Shown one piece after another: positions 31,646-43,095 of a DNA stretch of 64,000 nt. The position numbers and the translations under genes were made by a program. Below the pieces are notes generated by a model. That model did no database searches and had not been told where the DNA came from. It worked only from the letters and a program-made list of their open reading frames with translations. The DNA comes from Lepisosteus oculatus (taxonomy: Eukaryota > Chordata > Actinopteri > Semionotiformes > Lepisosteidae): positions 4,970,001 through 5,034,000 of the forward strand of contig NC_090723.1 in NCBI RefSeq assembly GCF_040954835.1, written 5' to 3'. Each line of letters opens with the position of its first letter. Positions within the stretch are counted from its first letter, which is position 1.

Positions 31646-34039
31646 GTTAGTTTTTAATCCTTTAAACCGGCGCCGTCGGGATCGTGCGAACGCAACTCGG
31701 GCTGCGCACACGCCCCAGACCCTCTCGGAGCGCAAGGTTAGAAACAGAACAGAAGACGTGTTTGGATGTATTTTTAATCGGCTTGCCGACGTGTTTGAAG
31801 TTTGTGGTGGCTGAGCAGTTTCATTTCGGCTGAAGGCTACGCTTGGGGGTTCTCCGGCTTAGCAGTGCTTGCTGAGACGTGCTTGTGCTATCACTAATTA
31901 GTTGCATGCCTGAAACAGTTAACGGCAATTAACTGGGGCTAAAAATCTAACATTTGTTAAGCTGTGTCATGTTTATCGGGAAAAGGCTACTCCGCGGGTA
32001 CGTTTATCTCAAGTTCTATATATAGCAGTTTTAGGTCATGTTGTAAGCTTTACCACGCGTTGCTAATCGAGAAGATATTTTTGCAGTTCTAATTATAAGC
32101 TGATTCTGGCAGGACGTTAGTGTCGGTCCTGCCCTTCTTGACGAGGCTGAGAGCGGCACGCGGTGACGCACGCTCGCCACAGTTTAGGCACGAGAGTTGA
32201 GGGGCTTAACTGGCCCACAGGAACACGCCAGCCTTGCAAGACGCAGGCAGGATCGGGGCTGAACTTGTGCAGGCACGTCGGTACAAGAGTAACTACCCAA
32301 ACCCTCCGGCTACATCTCAGTCGAGATCTGCTCTCGGCGTCCTGTGGTATTTCCGTAGCTTAGTCACTTCGGGGAGGGGAGATAGGGACATGTTCTGGTT
32401 CACGTGTTTTAAATTTGCACTAACTACAAATCAAGAAAGGTGAGAACAGGAGGAGATGAGGAAAGAGCCGGATCGAGCGGACATGCACTCAGATTTGAGT
32501 ACGGAGCCGTTGCGCGTCCTCCCTGAACAACCGGCCGTTGCTCAGTGTTAGGAGGTTGAGCTGTACGGTTGTGTCATGTGGTCAGTGTGACCTCAGGGGA
32601 CCCCAGGGGGGTGGCCAATCAGTGGTGTAGAGGACTAAGCACCTGGACGAAGGCCTTGAATGAGATGTGAGAGCTGGTGGGGTGTCCAGTGTGCAGACTT
32701 GGGCTGTGGAATAATGTTTCCTTGTAGTGAGTCCAGGAGGACCTGGAGCCTGCAAACAGAGCAGGGGGTTTTAGTCATTGGAGAGCATCTGCTGACAGGA
32801 GGAGGAGGAGAAGGTGAGGCATTCTAGTCATGTTTTGGAGGTTGGTAGAAATCCAGTACCAACGTGCTGTAGCAAAGGTTAAATACCTCCCAGGTTTCCT
32901 GCTAGAGAGCACTATACATGGTAAGGGAGGGAGAGCTGTTTCGGGAAGTTTGGGTTTTTAATTATTTTGTGGGAACTCTGCCTTTCTGGCTGAAAGTACA
33001 TTCCTGGTTGTCTGGGGGTCGTTGCCTAAGCCTGCAGAGACAGTGGAGTTAACAGGAATGCTTCAAGGCATTTTCAGTGTGCCAGATTTTCAGCATCGCA
33101 CCCTCAAGGGAAAACGTAGAGTATTTTCCGACCGGAAAACCAAAACGTTCTATCCTACTGTGAAGCAAATGGCCCTCCTGTTGCACGCTGGCGTTATGCT
33201 TGCTTCAAGGCTTATACACGTCAACACCAGGTGTTCCACCTTGTCGCCTTCGTTTCAGTGATTCTGTAGGAACAGATGTCTGACGTTTATCATATTAAAC
33301 ATCATTTTTCTGCTTCACTAGAGCAGTTTCAACAAGAGCTGTATCGCTCCTAAAACACGCAAAGGATCAAATGGCTGTATGTAGGAACTGTGAGTTTGCT
33401 TTCTGTATTAGGAAATAAAATCCCATTCTTATGGGACAAAATAAATAATTCTGAACCACCTGCTGAAAGAGCTGGACAAACGAAACCCCTAAATGCATCA
33501 GTGTGCAGAAACATCACCCGTGTGAAATTATTAACTAATAATGAAGATGGTACATATGAGACATGTATGTATCCCCAGACAGACATTATTAGAACGTGCA
33601 GATAATGATGCTCATCTCCAAATGTAGCTAAAAAAATGGCAAAGTGCATCTCCTACAAAAGGAGTAGATCCAGGTGTTAAATCGGGATTTTCGGGGTTTA
33701 TTTTGTGTTTGCCAAAGTATAGAGAAAATAAAGACGTTTGTACTGTAATGCAGCCTCTTCGACAGTTCTAGCACATGGGGTTGGTTAAGGCTGGCCCAGA
33801 GATCTGCTGCAGTCAGGGGTATTTGTTTTTATCTGTAGATTTCTTTCTGGTTACTTTTACCTTCTTGGAATTTGTCGACACTCGGACCCAGAGAAATTCC
33901 TTGTATATCATCTACTTGGCAAATAAAAGTTTCTGATTCGGAATCTGCTTTGGCCCTGTTTGTGTTTGCGAGGTCTAAAAGGCATTAGATGCTAGCGCTG
34001 CTCATTGTGGTTAGGGTTGTGCGTAGTTGTGCACTCATA

Positions 34040-34415
34040 CTGGGAGCTGTGGCCCAGTAGTTTCAGCTGGCGGAGGAGGAAGTACTTCAGTATCTGAGGA
34101 TGGGAACAGTGGTGATAACGTCCTGTGCCCGGGGTGGTGGTGATTTTGAATCTGCATCTTGCCCTGTGTGTCTGCTGTTAGTGCCCGTGTTCAGGGCTGT
34201 TAACCCCTGAACACTGGTTCCACCATGGGTTTGCACAAACTGGCTTCCCGACAGTCCCCGTAGATCTAGGTGGTGAAGCATGTTCTTATTCCTCCTGCTC
34301 TTCTGTTGTGTAGCTGTTGTGTGCTGCTTTTCGGTATGAATGTTGTGGTTCTTCTCCTGTACTGTATGTGAAATGTTTTGGGATCCTTTGGAATGAAAAG
34401 CGCTATATAAATCTA
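34040..34415 (+). repeat. Probable SINE with ctatataaat tail
   Basis: It ends gaaatgttttgggatcctttg then gaatgaaaagcgctatataaat, a typical SINE 3' tail. A possible diverged head begins near gctgtggcccagtagtttc. The boundaries are approximate. Confidence 0.4.
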
Positions 34416-37400
34416 TATCCTTGACAATATATAAAAATGTTTTGGATATCGATGTATACTAAGATATTTTTGTAGTGTACAAAGTCGATCTTCACAAGGT
34501 TGTGTGAGAGCATATAGGCTGTGGAGTCTGATTGAGACATTTTTGATGCTGTCTTGACAGTGGTAATGTGTGAGAGGCCACATCAACCACAATTGGGCTT
34601 TTCACTTGAACTGCATATTTAGAAGGTGTCTAATAGACAGTTGTGTTGTAAACTTCCGTCATAAAAGGCTACCCCATTTCATTAATTGATGAGGATGATG
34701 TCATATCCTCTGCTCAACAACCAGATTAAGATGCAGAACATCCCAAACCCTTAAACATGACATCGCTCTTAAAAATGTCTCAATATATGGGCTTGTTACG
34801 TTCAATTAGAGCTCTAGTTTAAGGGTCTGGTGTTTGGTGCTTGCAGTGCAGGTTGTGGAGTTAAGTGTTTGAGACTAGGGTGGTTTGGATAACCTGCAGT
34901 GGAAATGTGTAGAGCACAAAGCTGTCCCACTCACTTGTTGGGATATGTCATGGCTGTAGATTGATGCAAATCTGTGCATGTGTTACCAAAACAGTAGTTC
35001 CAGAGGGTTTTCATTCCACCTGAGTTATGCAATGCTTCTCGGAGACAGCTGTTGTCTCTGTTTTCCAGTTGCCAGTGTCGCATGTCGTTGACCCAAAGTG
35101 CTACTATTGTGCCAGACATGACGCATGAATCCTGTGCCGGGGTGGCTAGGGTCTAGGGGTGTGCTTGCTCCCAACATGCAGCTGCAAAATAACTAGTTGT
35201 CCAAGAGCCACATGTGGAAAGTGATCAAATTTCTAAAACAACTTCTTCAAAAGCCCTGTGGTGCAGAGGTGGAGTTTATCACAGGTGGGTGCATTGCTAC
35301 AGTATAAATCTGTTTCGCTCAGGACCTCTGAATTCATTTGTCAGGATGCAGGTAGAAAAATACGGGCTACGTTTTTAAAAATAATTTTAACATTTTTCTT
35401 TTGATGGTTCTCCAAAATAGAAAGACAATTTAATCTTTTATGACATTATGACATTTTATGACATTCTCATTTCTATCTGGTGCAGGAGACTTGCAAGAGA
35501 ATAAATGCTGTGCATCAGTAAACCGACTGGGATTCGTGATACTATAATAAGTTAAACTCTTTGGTGTCATGTTAGTCATTGCCTATTACTTGCCTTTATT
35601 GCAAGACCTTCTATTTCCTGTCGGACTGTTCAGTCTCAAATAACATCACTTATTAAACAAAATCAGATCAGTGTGCTGACAGCATTCCATAGTCAGAAGC
35701 CAGCATGATTCATCAAATCTGATCCGCAGTGTTCTCGCCGAGATCCGCTTGGATTGGAGAAATGCCGATCTGGTCTGGCGAAGCACTTAAAGTAGTAAAA
35801 AAAAGTTTATCGATTGGGCTCATTTGACAAGGCTATGCTGGACAGGCTGCATCGGGGTTCATTTTTTTTACTGTGCTGGACTCCGATATGCAGAAAAGTA
35901 AAAGTCAATTGCTTTATTGACGTGCTCTGTGTCATTTAAAAAACCCCCATTAAAAACACATGATGATTAGCTGGAGATCAGTGTGCTGGTCTTTCATCCC
36001 AGGTGGCCTGGAAGCAATGTTGCACAAAACATAAAAGATGTTATTTCCGAATGTGTGTGTGTGTAGATCATTGTTTAGTTAGTGTCTTGGGTGTGTCCTT
36101 CTGCATATGTTTTAGTCTACAAAACGTTAACCACAAATCATTGAACCACCCTAAGGGTGGTCCAACCACTATCTCTGCAGTAGTAGAAGTTGCAGATCCC
36201 TCATAGCTAATACCTTTCACCCCCTTGCGTAAAGATGTATGCTGTATTGTTGAACACTGTGGTAAGAACAGAGAACTGTGTGTTGTCGAACCATAGCAAA
36301 AAATATAGATTAAATGAGAGGTGCTGTAAACAATTAAATTAAATGCTGTGAAAACTGCTGTGCGAAGACACTATGGCATGGTGTCATCGGTAGCGTCTGG
36401 ATCCTGATAGCTGTGCTGTGGCCCTTCTGATTTTGCTGCTCTGATTCAGTGGAGAAGCTGGTTCTTTTTCTCGTCTGTGCTGATGTTCTCTGCTTAGGGT
36501 CCAATCAGCTCTTCTTGGATTTAATTTCATGACATCTCCAGCCAGTCGGTTATCACCTGGTTTATTAGCGGCAGTAAGTCTTCCCAGTCTGTTTCTAAAT
36601 CTAGTCTATAAATCTATTCTAGTCTGTAATCCAGCTTTCAGTTCCTAGAATGCGTCATGTCACGATCATAACTATTTAACATAACGATTGTCCATTTAGT
36701 ATACTAGTTATTCACTGCATTAAGCCGAATCAGCCTATTCAGTTTGCTTAATTGTTTTAATCTGTGTGACTAGTCAGTCCTCTTGCTGGCAGTAAGCCTG
36801 CAACAGCTAATAATTCACTTCAGCGAATCGGACAGTCAACAAGTTCTGCCACTTCAATGAGTCAATCAGGCTATCAAGAGCGATCTTTATTTCTAAGGAC
36901 ACTGATCAGGTTATCAGCACTGTGCCCTTGCAAAACTGTTTTGAGTGTGATAAGACCAGTCTTTTGTGTTTGTTTTGATAGGTGTGTAGGTTATATGGGT
37001 ATCCTCCAAAAAACAATACTAGATCATATTTGCAGTAAGAACCTGTGGGCTTTCTTGATGTTACTCTTTTTTTGTCAGCTGTGAACTGCAAAACTCGGGG
37101 GATGGTGTTGAGTCTTCAGTCTCTCTATTAGAGAGCACAAACTTTAAAGGGTGACCTGTCTCTTTAAAGGATTATGTCCGATCTACATCTGAACTAGATG
37201 TACGATGCTGCACAAGTGTGGTTTTGATTGATCCCTTCGCTCAGTTGTCTTTGTCCTTTTGATCGCATCCTGTGGCCAGAGGCTTTATACCTCATGCTTC
37301 TTTTTAATCGTCCGCTTTCAATTTCCTGCACGAATGCAGTTATTTGGTGGAGCTTTTTTGTTCTGTAAGAGGGTCACGGGAGGCATACCATGTCTGCAAA

Positions 37401-38696
37401 GAGGAAGTGCATCAAATTAAACTTCGGTCTGTTCTCGTGGCTTCTGCTTGCACGTGGGTCTTTTTCAGACCGATTTTTGTTTTTGTAGCCCCACCCTGGT
37501 GAGTGTGAGGTCTCCACGCAGCTGGCTCTCTCCCTGTGAGCCGGGCCTTGACCAGTTGCAGAGGCTGCAGCACTGTGCATGCATTGAACGTACTGGTGTA
37601 GCGCTGCTACCTCTTTAGAAATCAATGGAAAAACTCGAAAACTACAGAGGGAGCTGTCGTCTTCAGGTATGTTTCGGGCACTTTTGTTACTTTGGGCCTC
37701 TTAAAAAAGAAATACCAATTATTTAGGAGCACTTGCATTACACTCGGGTTTTGTGGAGTCCTAGGTTTGCACATTTTAATTTTAAACCTCCCCTGATTTG
37801 CTGCCTTTTCAGTTTTTTATTATTCTCCTGAATTCCACAGGCAGAGGTCCCAGTAGCCTTTCTGATGGCTTCTTCCTGCAGTGTCTGGGCACTGACGGGA
37901 GATAAGTGCCTGAGTGGGAGGGCGTACCTCTGTGTTTTACAGTGCCGGCATTAATCAGAGCATCAGTAGCAGATGAGTCCCTCGGCTGGGAGGTGGTCCT
38001 TGCTGTTTTCCTAGTTAACCTCGGGGGTCTGATCAAATAACCCTTTGCTGCAACCTCCTCCCTTCTTCACTGTGGGCTCAGATTCCCTCTCACACGCAGC
38101 AAAGGGATATGTTTAGGAGCTTGGCCTCAGTGTGCCTGCAATCCTATTTCTAAAAGTAAAAGGAGTTGAGATCTGGGAGAGGAGATTCATCTGTGGTTTT
38201 TCATTTCCGAGCTCTGCTTACTGATGATACTGAGGTCTCTGAGCCCGGTGAAAGCAATATTTAAAACTAACAAAGAGGACAATTCTTCCCCCCTCAGCTT
38301 GCGTTCCCAATGCTGCCGATACGGAGTTCACCAGCTCTAGGAATAAGTGGATTGGATATGGCACAGCTGTAAAGCTCTGCTTTGGGTGGAGGGATAACGG
38401 TTAAGCCTTCCATTGCAAATTAGATTTATCAGTTTCAGTGATTATTTTGTTTGTTGTCAGCCATTATAACTAGCTCTGCAGGCATGATGAATGAATACCT
38501 GAGCTCCACCACTGATTCGCACCGAATAGGAGCAGGGCAAGGTTGAGGGCTGAGGAAGATGATTTGTCAAGCAAGATGTCTGGTTTCACCTACTTGCTCA
38601 TTTACTTCAGGAAGTCTTATCAGCTGCGGATATTTAACAAAGCTTGGTTTTCTTTATCTCTGACAAATTGTAATCTTAAGTAAATGTAACTGCCGG

Positions 38697-38905
38697 GTGA
38701 TGGGAGTGTGGAGCAGGCTACCCAACCATCCCGTTAAAGCCATTTGTCAAAAAATGTTTGGATGAGATCCTCCATTCAGGACAGAAGGCATTGCTTTACA
38801 CAGAGGGTTGTGGGAGCATGGAACAGGCTGCTCAGGCACAGTATTGGAGCTGATGCTCTGTAATTTTTTAAGGAAACAGCTGGTTGAGATCATCGGCTCG
38901 GACGC
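38697..38905 (+). repeat. Two partial retroelement-tail repeats in tandem
   Basis: gatgggagtgtggagcaggc...ggatgagatcc (38697-38780) is followed at once by a second start: aaggcattgctttacacagag, gttgtgggagcatggaacagg, then agctggttgagatc (to 38905). It is the same family as 5618-5845. Confidence 0.55.
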
Positions 38906-39685
38906 CTACCTGCAGAAAAACAAGCTGCTTGGGCCAAAATGCCCTTTGAACATACTCTTCTTGTGCTCTTAAGGTCTGCCAGAAGCGACAGTTGAACAAG
39001 TTCACCTGTTCATACATTCAAGACCCAAAACAAAATGTGCTCAAAGCAGCCATTGCAGAACATATATGGGGAACGTTGAAAGAAATCCAGTGGTGAAGTT
39101 GCCTGTTGCACTGCAAGCATAAACGATCGGCAATTTCGGAAATAAATTGCACAAAGCTGGGTAATAAGTAGTCTGAGATAAAGCAGAAGAGGAAAAAATG
39201 TTCTGCTACCTCCAAGTGCAAATTTGACACTAGCATTATAACCAATGTCACTCTGAAGTCACCTTAGGCATGTTGGCACGTTTTCTTACCACGTATGCAG
39301 GCTTGCAGACAGAGCTGGGCTTAATTTAATTGGAGGTCACCGCTGCACAGCGCGTGCAGCATCACACATCGGTATCTCACCTCCTGTGTAGCCTGTGGCT
39401 GTGCAAGAACGTGTCGAGTTGCAGTTATCTAGCCTGCCCTTTCCATTAACTGCAAAAGTTCTTTTCTTTTATTTCATTTCATTCAGCTTTCTGTCACTGT
39501 AGTCTGAGTCTTCTTTCTTTAATCTTGGTTCATTTTTGTCTTTTTCTTTTTCTTAAACTGACTACCCCCTCCTCCACCTCCTCCTGCACACACACAAAAA
39601 TCTGTCCTTGCTGCTGTGAGCGAAAATCACATCTGTGGTCCACAGCTGTTAAAAGGAGGGAGTGCTGTCGTCACTGTGATCTTAC

Positions 39686-39709
39686 ATGGTGAGTGATGTT
39701 ACTCACCAT
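39686..39709. repeat. Perfect short inverted repeat
   Basis: ATGGTGAGT (39686-39694), a six-base loop gatgtt, then ACTCACCAT (39701-39709). Nine perfect base pairs. Confidence 0.6.
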
Positions 39710-41734
39710 GGGGAAAATGAAGTCTCATGTTGTGGTGAGTTGTAGCCTGTTACTTCAAAATCCTTACATTCAGGCCAGAAGTGAGCTAATAAAACTAACA
39801 GTCACATGGCCCTTCATTATTGTGAGCTGAAATGTCAGTTCCATTAGATGCTGCCACCTGACAGTGCTGGTTTGCTGAGCTGGTTAAGGTGGGTGGCCCT
39901 GTATGAGATTGGAATTAGAGCCTTTCAGCTCTCTCTTTGAACAGCTCTTTCTCTGTGGATGATGAGACACACATCAGATTCATTAAATCCCATGTTGAAA
40001 AGGAACATATAAATGTATTCTTCGCATCTGCAGCCTTTGTGTCCTATGCAGTACCTTATTGAAACCGCAGAGCCTCGAGTGCTATCATCTATGGATCTGG
40101 TGAAAGAACGACTTCACTAATCACAGACCCATTTGTGTCCTGCCCATTCTTCCAAAAGCAGTGGAAAAAGTGCTCTGCTGCCCTTCCAACTCTCAGAATC
40201 TTTCCCTGAGCCCTAAAAAACTGTATATATTTGAAGTACCTTCATGTAGATTCTTAGCCATCGTGGAAGCTATACTCATCAGTGATCATCATGGGGAAAT
40301 AAAAATTTTGTTTTCAACTGACTGATCTGGTTAAATAAAGGATCAAATAAAAATATCAACCATGAACAAAGATTTGTTGGCGGGAGGGCCAGTCTTAGTA
40401 ATCCACTGTAGGAGGAGGGAGATCTAGAAAAGCTGTTCTTTGTGACGCTGACATAGTTTTGGAGAATTTCCAGTCGCTGCCACTACAGCGGCTGTGAAGT
40501 TACAGAGCAGGCTAAATGTTGAATTTCCTGACATACAAGCCAAAAAAAAAAGAATATTGAGTGTGAGCTTAAAATGAGAAGATAAGTACGGAGGCAAAAT
40601 ACTTCACAGTTATGAGTGACAAGAAGACACCCCGTCTATCAAGTCGTGTAAGCCCTTTTTAGGGAGTAATAAGTCAGTAAGGGAACAGAAACATGAAAAG
40701 GACTTTTAACATGACCTTCGGGTGAATCGCCAAGTAACTGTGGCTCTATGGGAATAGGAGTTTTAAAACAAAAACACACTTGCTTATCCTTTGTGTTCCC
40801 TTCTGGGTTAGCTCTCCTGGTTGTGCTGCAGCACCTTCTGAAGACCACAGGCCAGAGCAAGCACTGCGTGTCCCACCATGTGTCTACACTTGGGGACAGT
40901 AACCCTGGCCCTGAAGCCTTTTGTGTTCATGCAAGAGCTCCTAGCTCTTTAGGGGCAATGGGGCCCTTGCAGTCTTGCATTTCATTTAAAGTGTGGACCA
41001 GGTGTAGTATGCATGAAAAGAGGGTCCATTTTTGCCTGCTTGCTTCTATTTCAATAGTTGACATTTTTCTTTGATAGCCTATCAATTCCCCACCTGGAGC
41101 TCTAGTGGAGCGCATTTGCCTTCATTCACAGGGCCCTTTTAAAACTGCATGTTAGCCTGCATTATGCATGAGCCTTTTAGTTACCTCTCTTTGCTAATGA
41201 TGGGTAGAGAAAAGCAAAGCATCAGCTCCATAGGTTCGTTTTCCCTTCCTTTTGAAGCGGTTGGTGCCAACCTTTTTTTTCCCCACGTATATACCAAGCA
41301 TCAGAGAACACGGATCGCTTACGGTTTGCAGCAGATTTGCAAGGTTAGCATCAGGAAACACTGGGGTGCACTGACATGGCATAGGAAATCCATGGTTCCC
41401 ATTGCCATTAATGACCAACGGGGGAGTCTACTGTGAACATCATAGAAGTGTGCGTGGAGACCAAAGGAATACAAGCTGCCCACCTGTGACACCTGTGTGC
41501 CAGGTTGTGGCTGCTGTCTAGTGCGATTCTGTCCCATTCCTCTCGGTGGATGTGGACAAATGTGTGTCTGTTCCACTGGCTTCGGAGCACAACAGGCCAC
41601 TCACTGTGACAGCCCCTCCAGGGGATGTTCAGTGGAACCAGGCATGCTACCCCTGGTCACGTTGTCACCCAGCAACATGGCCACCGTTACCGGAGAAGTC
41701 TCTCACGCGATGTCTTGGGGCTTGATCTGCATTG

Positions 41735-42277
41735 CGCCAGCAGCTATATCATTCCGCAGTACTGGCAGCCCACTGGAGCTCAGCAGGTGTGAGCCTGGCC
41801 AGTACCTGGATGGGAGACCCCCTGGGAAAGCTAAGGTTGCTGCTGGAAGAGGTGTTAATGAGACCAGTAGGAGGCGCTCACCCTGCCATCTGTGTGGGTC
41901 CTAATGCCCCAGTTTGCAGATGGGGACACTCTACTATAAAAAAGCACTGTTGTTCAGATGAGATGCAAAATCGAGGTCCTGACTCCGTGATCATTAAAAG
42001 TGAAGGGTGTTTCTTGAAAAGAGTAGGGGTGTTACCCCGGTGTCCTGGCCTTTACCAATCATGGCCTCCTAATAATCCCCATCTCTGAACTGGCTTCATC
42101 ACTCTGTTCTCCTCCCCACTGAGAGCTGGTGTGTGGGGAGCGTTCTGGTGCACTCTGGCTGCCGTCGCATCATCCAGGTGGGGCTGCACACTGGTGGTGG
42201 TGGAAGGGATCCCCATGACCTGTAAAGTCCTTTGAGTGGAGTGTCCAGAAAAGCACTATGTACGTGTAAGGAATGGT
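41735..42277 (+). repeat. 5S rRNA-derived SINE (SINE3 type), near full length
   Basis: The head contains the 5S internal promoter region: gagctcagcaggtgtgagcc, then agtacctggatgggagaccc and ctgggaaagctaagg (41774-41837). A long body follows (ctgaactggcttcatcactc, actgagagctggtgtgtggg) and then the tail gtaaagtcctttgagtgg...aagcactatgta. This matches the known class of 5S-headed SINEs in fish. A second copy starts at 63838. Confidence 0.8.
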
Positions 42278-42904
42278 GTCTGCTGGGTTGGTCTGGACCA
42301 AACTGATGCATCGCTGAAGAGGACATGGCCCCATGACTGGCCAAGTCCAGATGAGTTTTTGCTCAGACATACTGCTGTCACAAAAGCATTGCTCTCTTGA
42401 TACGTGCGGCATTTTTGTTCCTTTTTCTGTTTTTTTTTCTTGATTATCACCAGGCTTGACATTCAAAAGGTTAAATCACCTCGTCATTCTATCTCAATCT
42501 TATCCAGATTTGGTGCTTAAGACATGATCAGATTCACTTGCATGTTCACACAAGTCAGTCATAAAGGATCAAGTGAACTAAACGATGCCAAAAGCATTTA
42601 AATAACAAGCAAAATAAATATCCGTGTTTTAAGTACATACATAAATAGAGTGATGGGGAATTTTGACGTTTGGCTTACATATTTTTTTTTTAGTACTAGT
42701 AGAATAGAGTGAGCTGGGAACTCTCGTGTGTTCTCAGAAAAGGCGTTGCTTCATTTCCAGTTAAGTTCTATCAGGTTTAATCTTTTTACAGTACAGATCA
42801 GAGCTGAAACTCATTGCATGAAACTGTAACCCGATGCTAAATGTATGCGTTTCCTGGGGATGGAGGGGGGAAGGGGTGATGCTCAAGCTGATAGTTTGAG
42901 AAGA

Positions 42905-43095
42905 GCTGGGTTGGAGCAGAATTTAAGCTGGGATTGAGCTTGGGTGCAGTTGGATCTGGGCTGGATCGGAGCGGGATCTAGGCTGGATCGGAGTCAGATT
43001 GGAGCGGGGTCTAAGCTGGATTGGAGCGGGGTCTGAGCAGGGTTGGAGCTGGCCTGGAGGAGGGACTGATTGGGTGGAAGCTGGATCTGAGCTGG
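42905..43095 (+). repeat. G-rich degenerate minisatellite
   Basis: Imperfect repeats of about 20-22 bases built on gctggatcggagcggg.tcta occur roughly seven to nine times. The minus strand reads as proline- and serine-rich tandem residues, a by-product of the repeat rather than a gene. Confidence 0.65.

Noticed and set aside
41774..41840. Possible 5S rRNA gene
   Set aside because: Only the internal promoter part resembles 5S; the rest is SINE body, so this is a retroposon.
41497..41904. 135-codon Cys-rich frame that looks like a small secreted protein
   Set aside because: It has no ATG start, and its second half is the head of a 5S-derived SINE.
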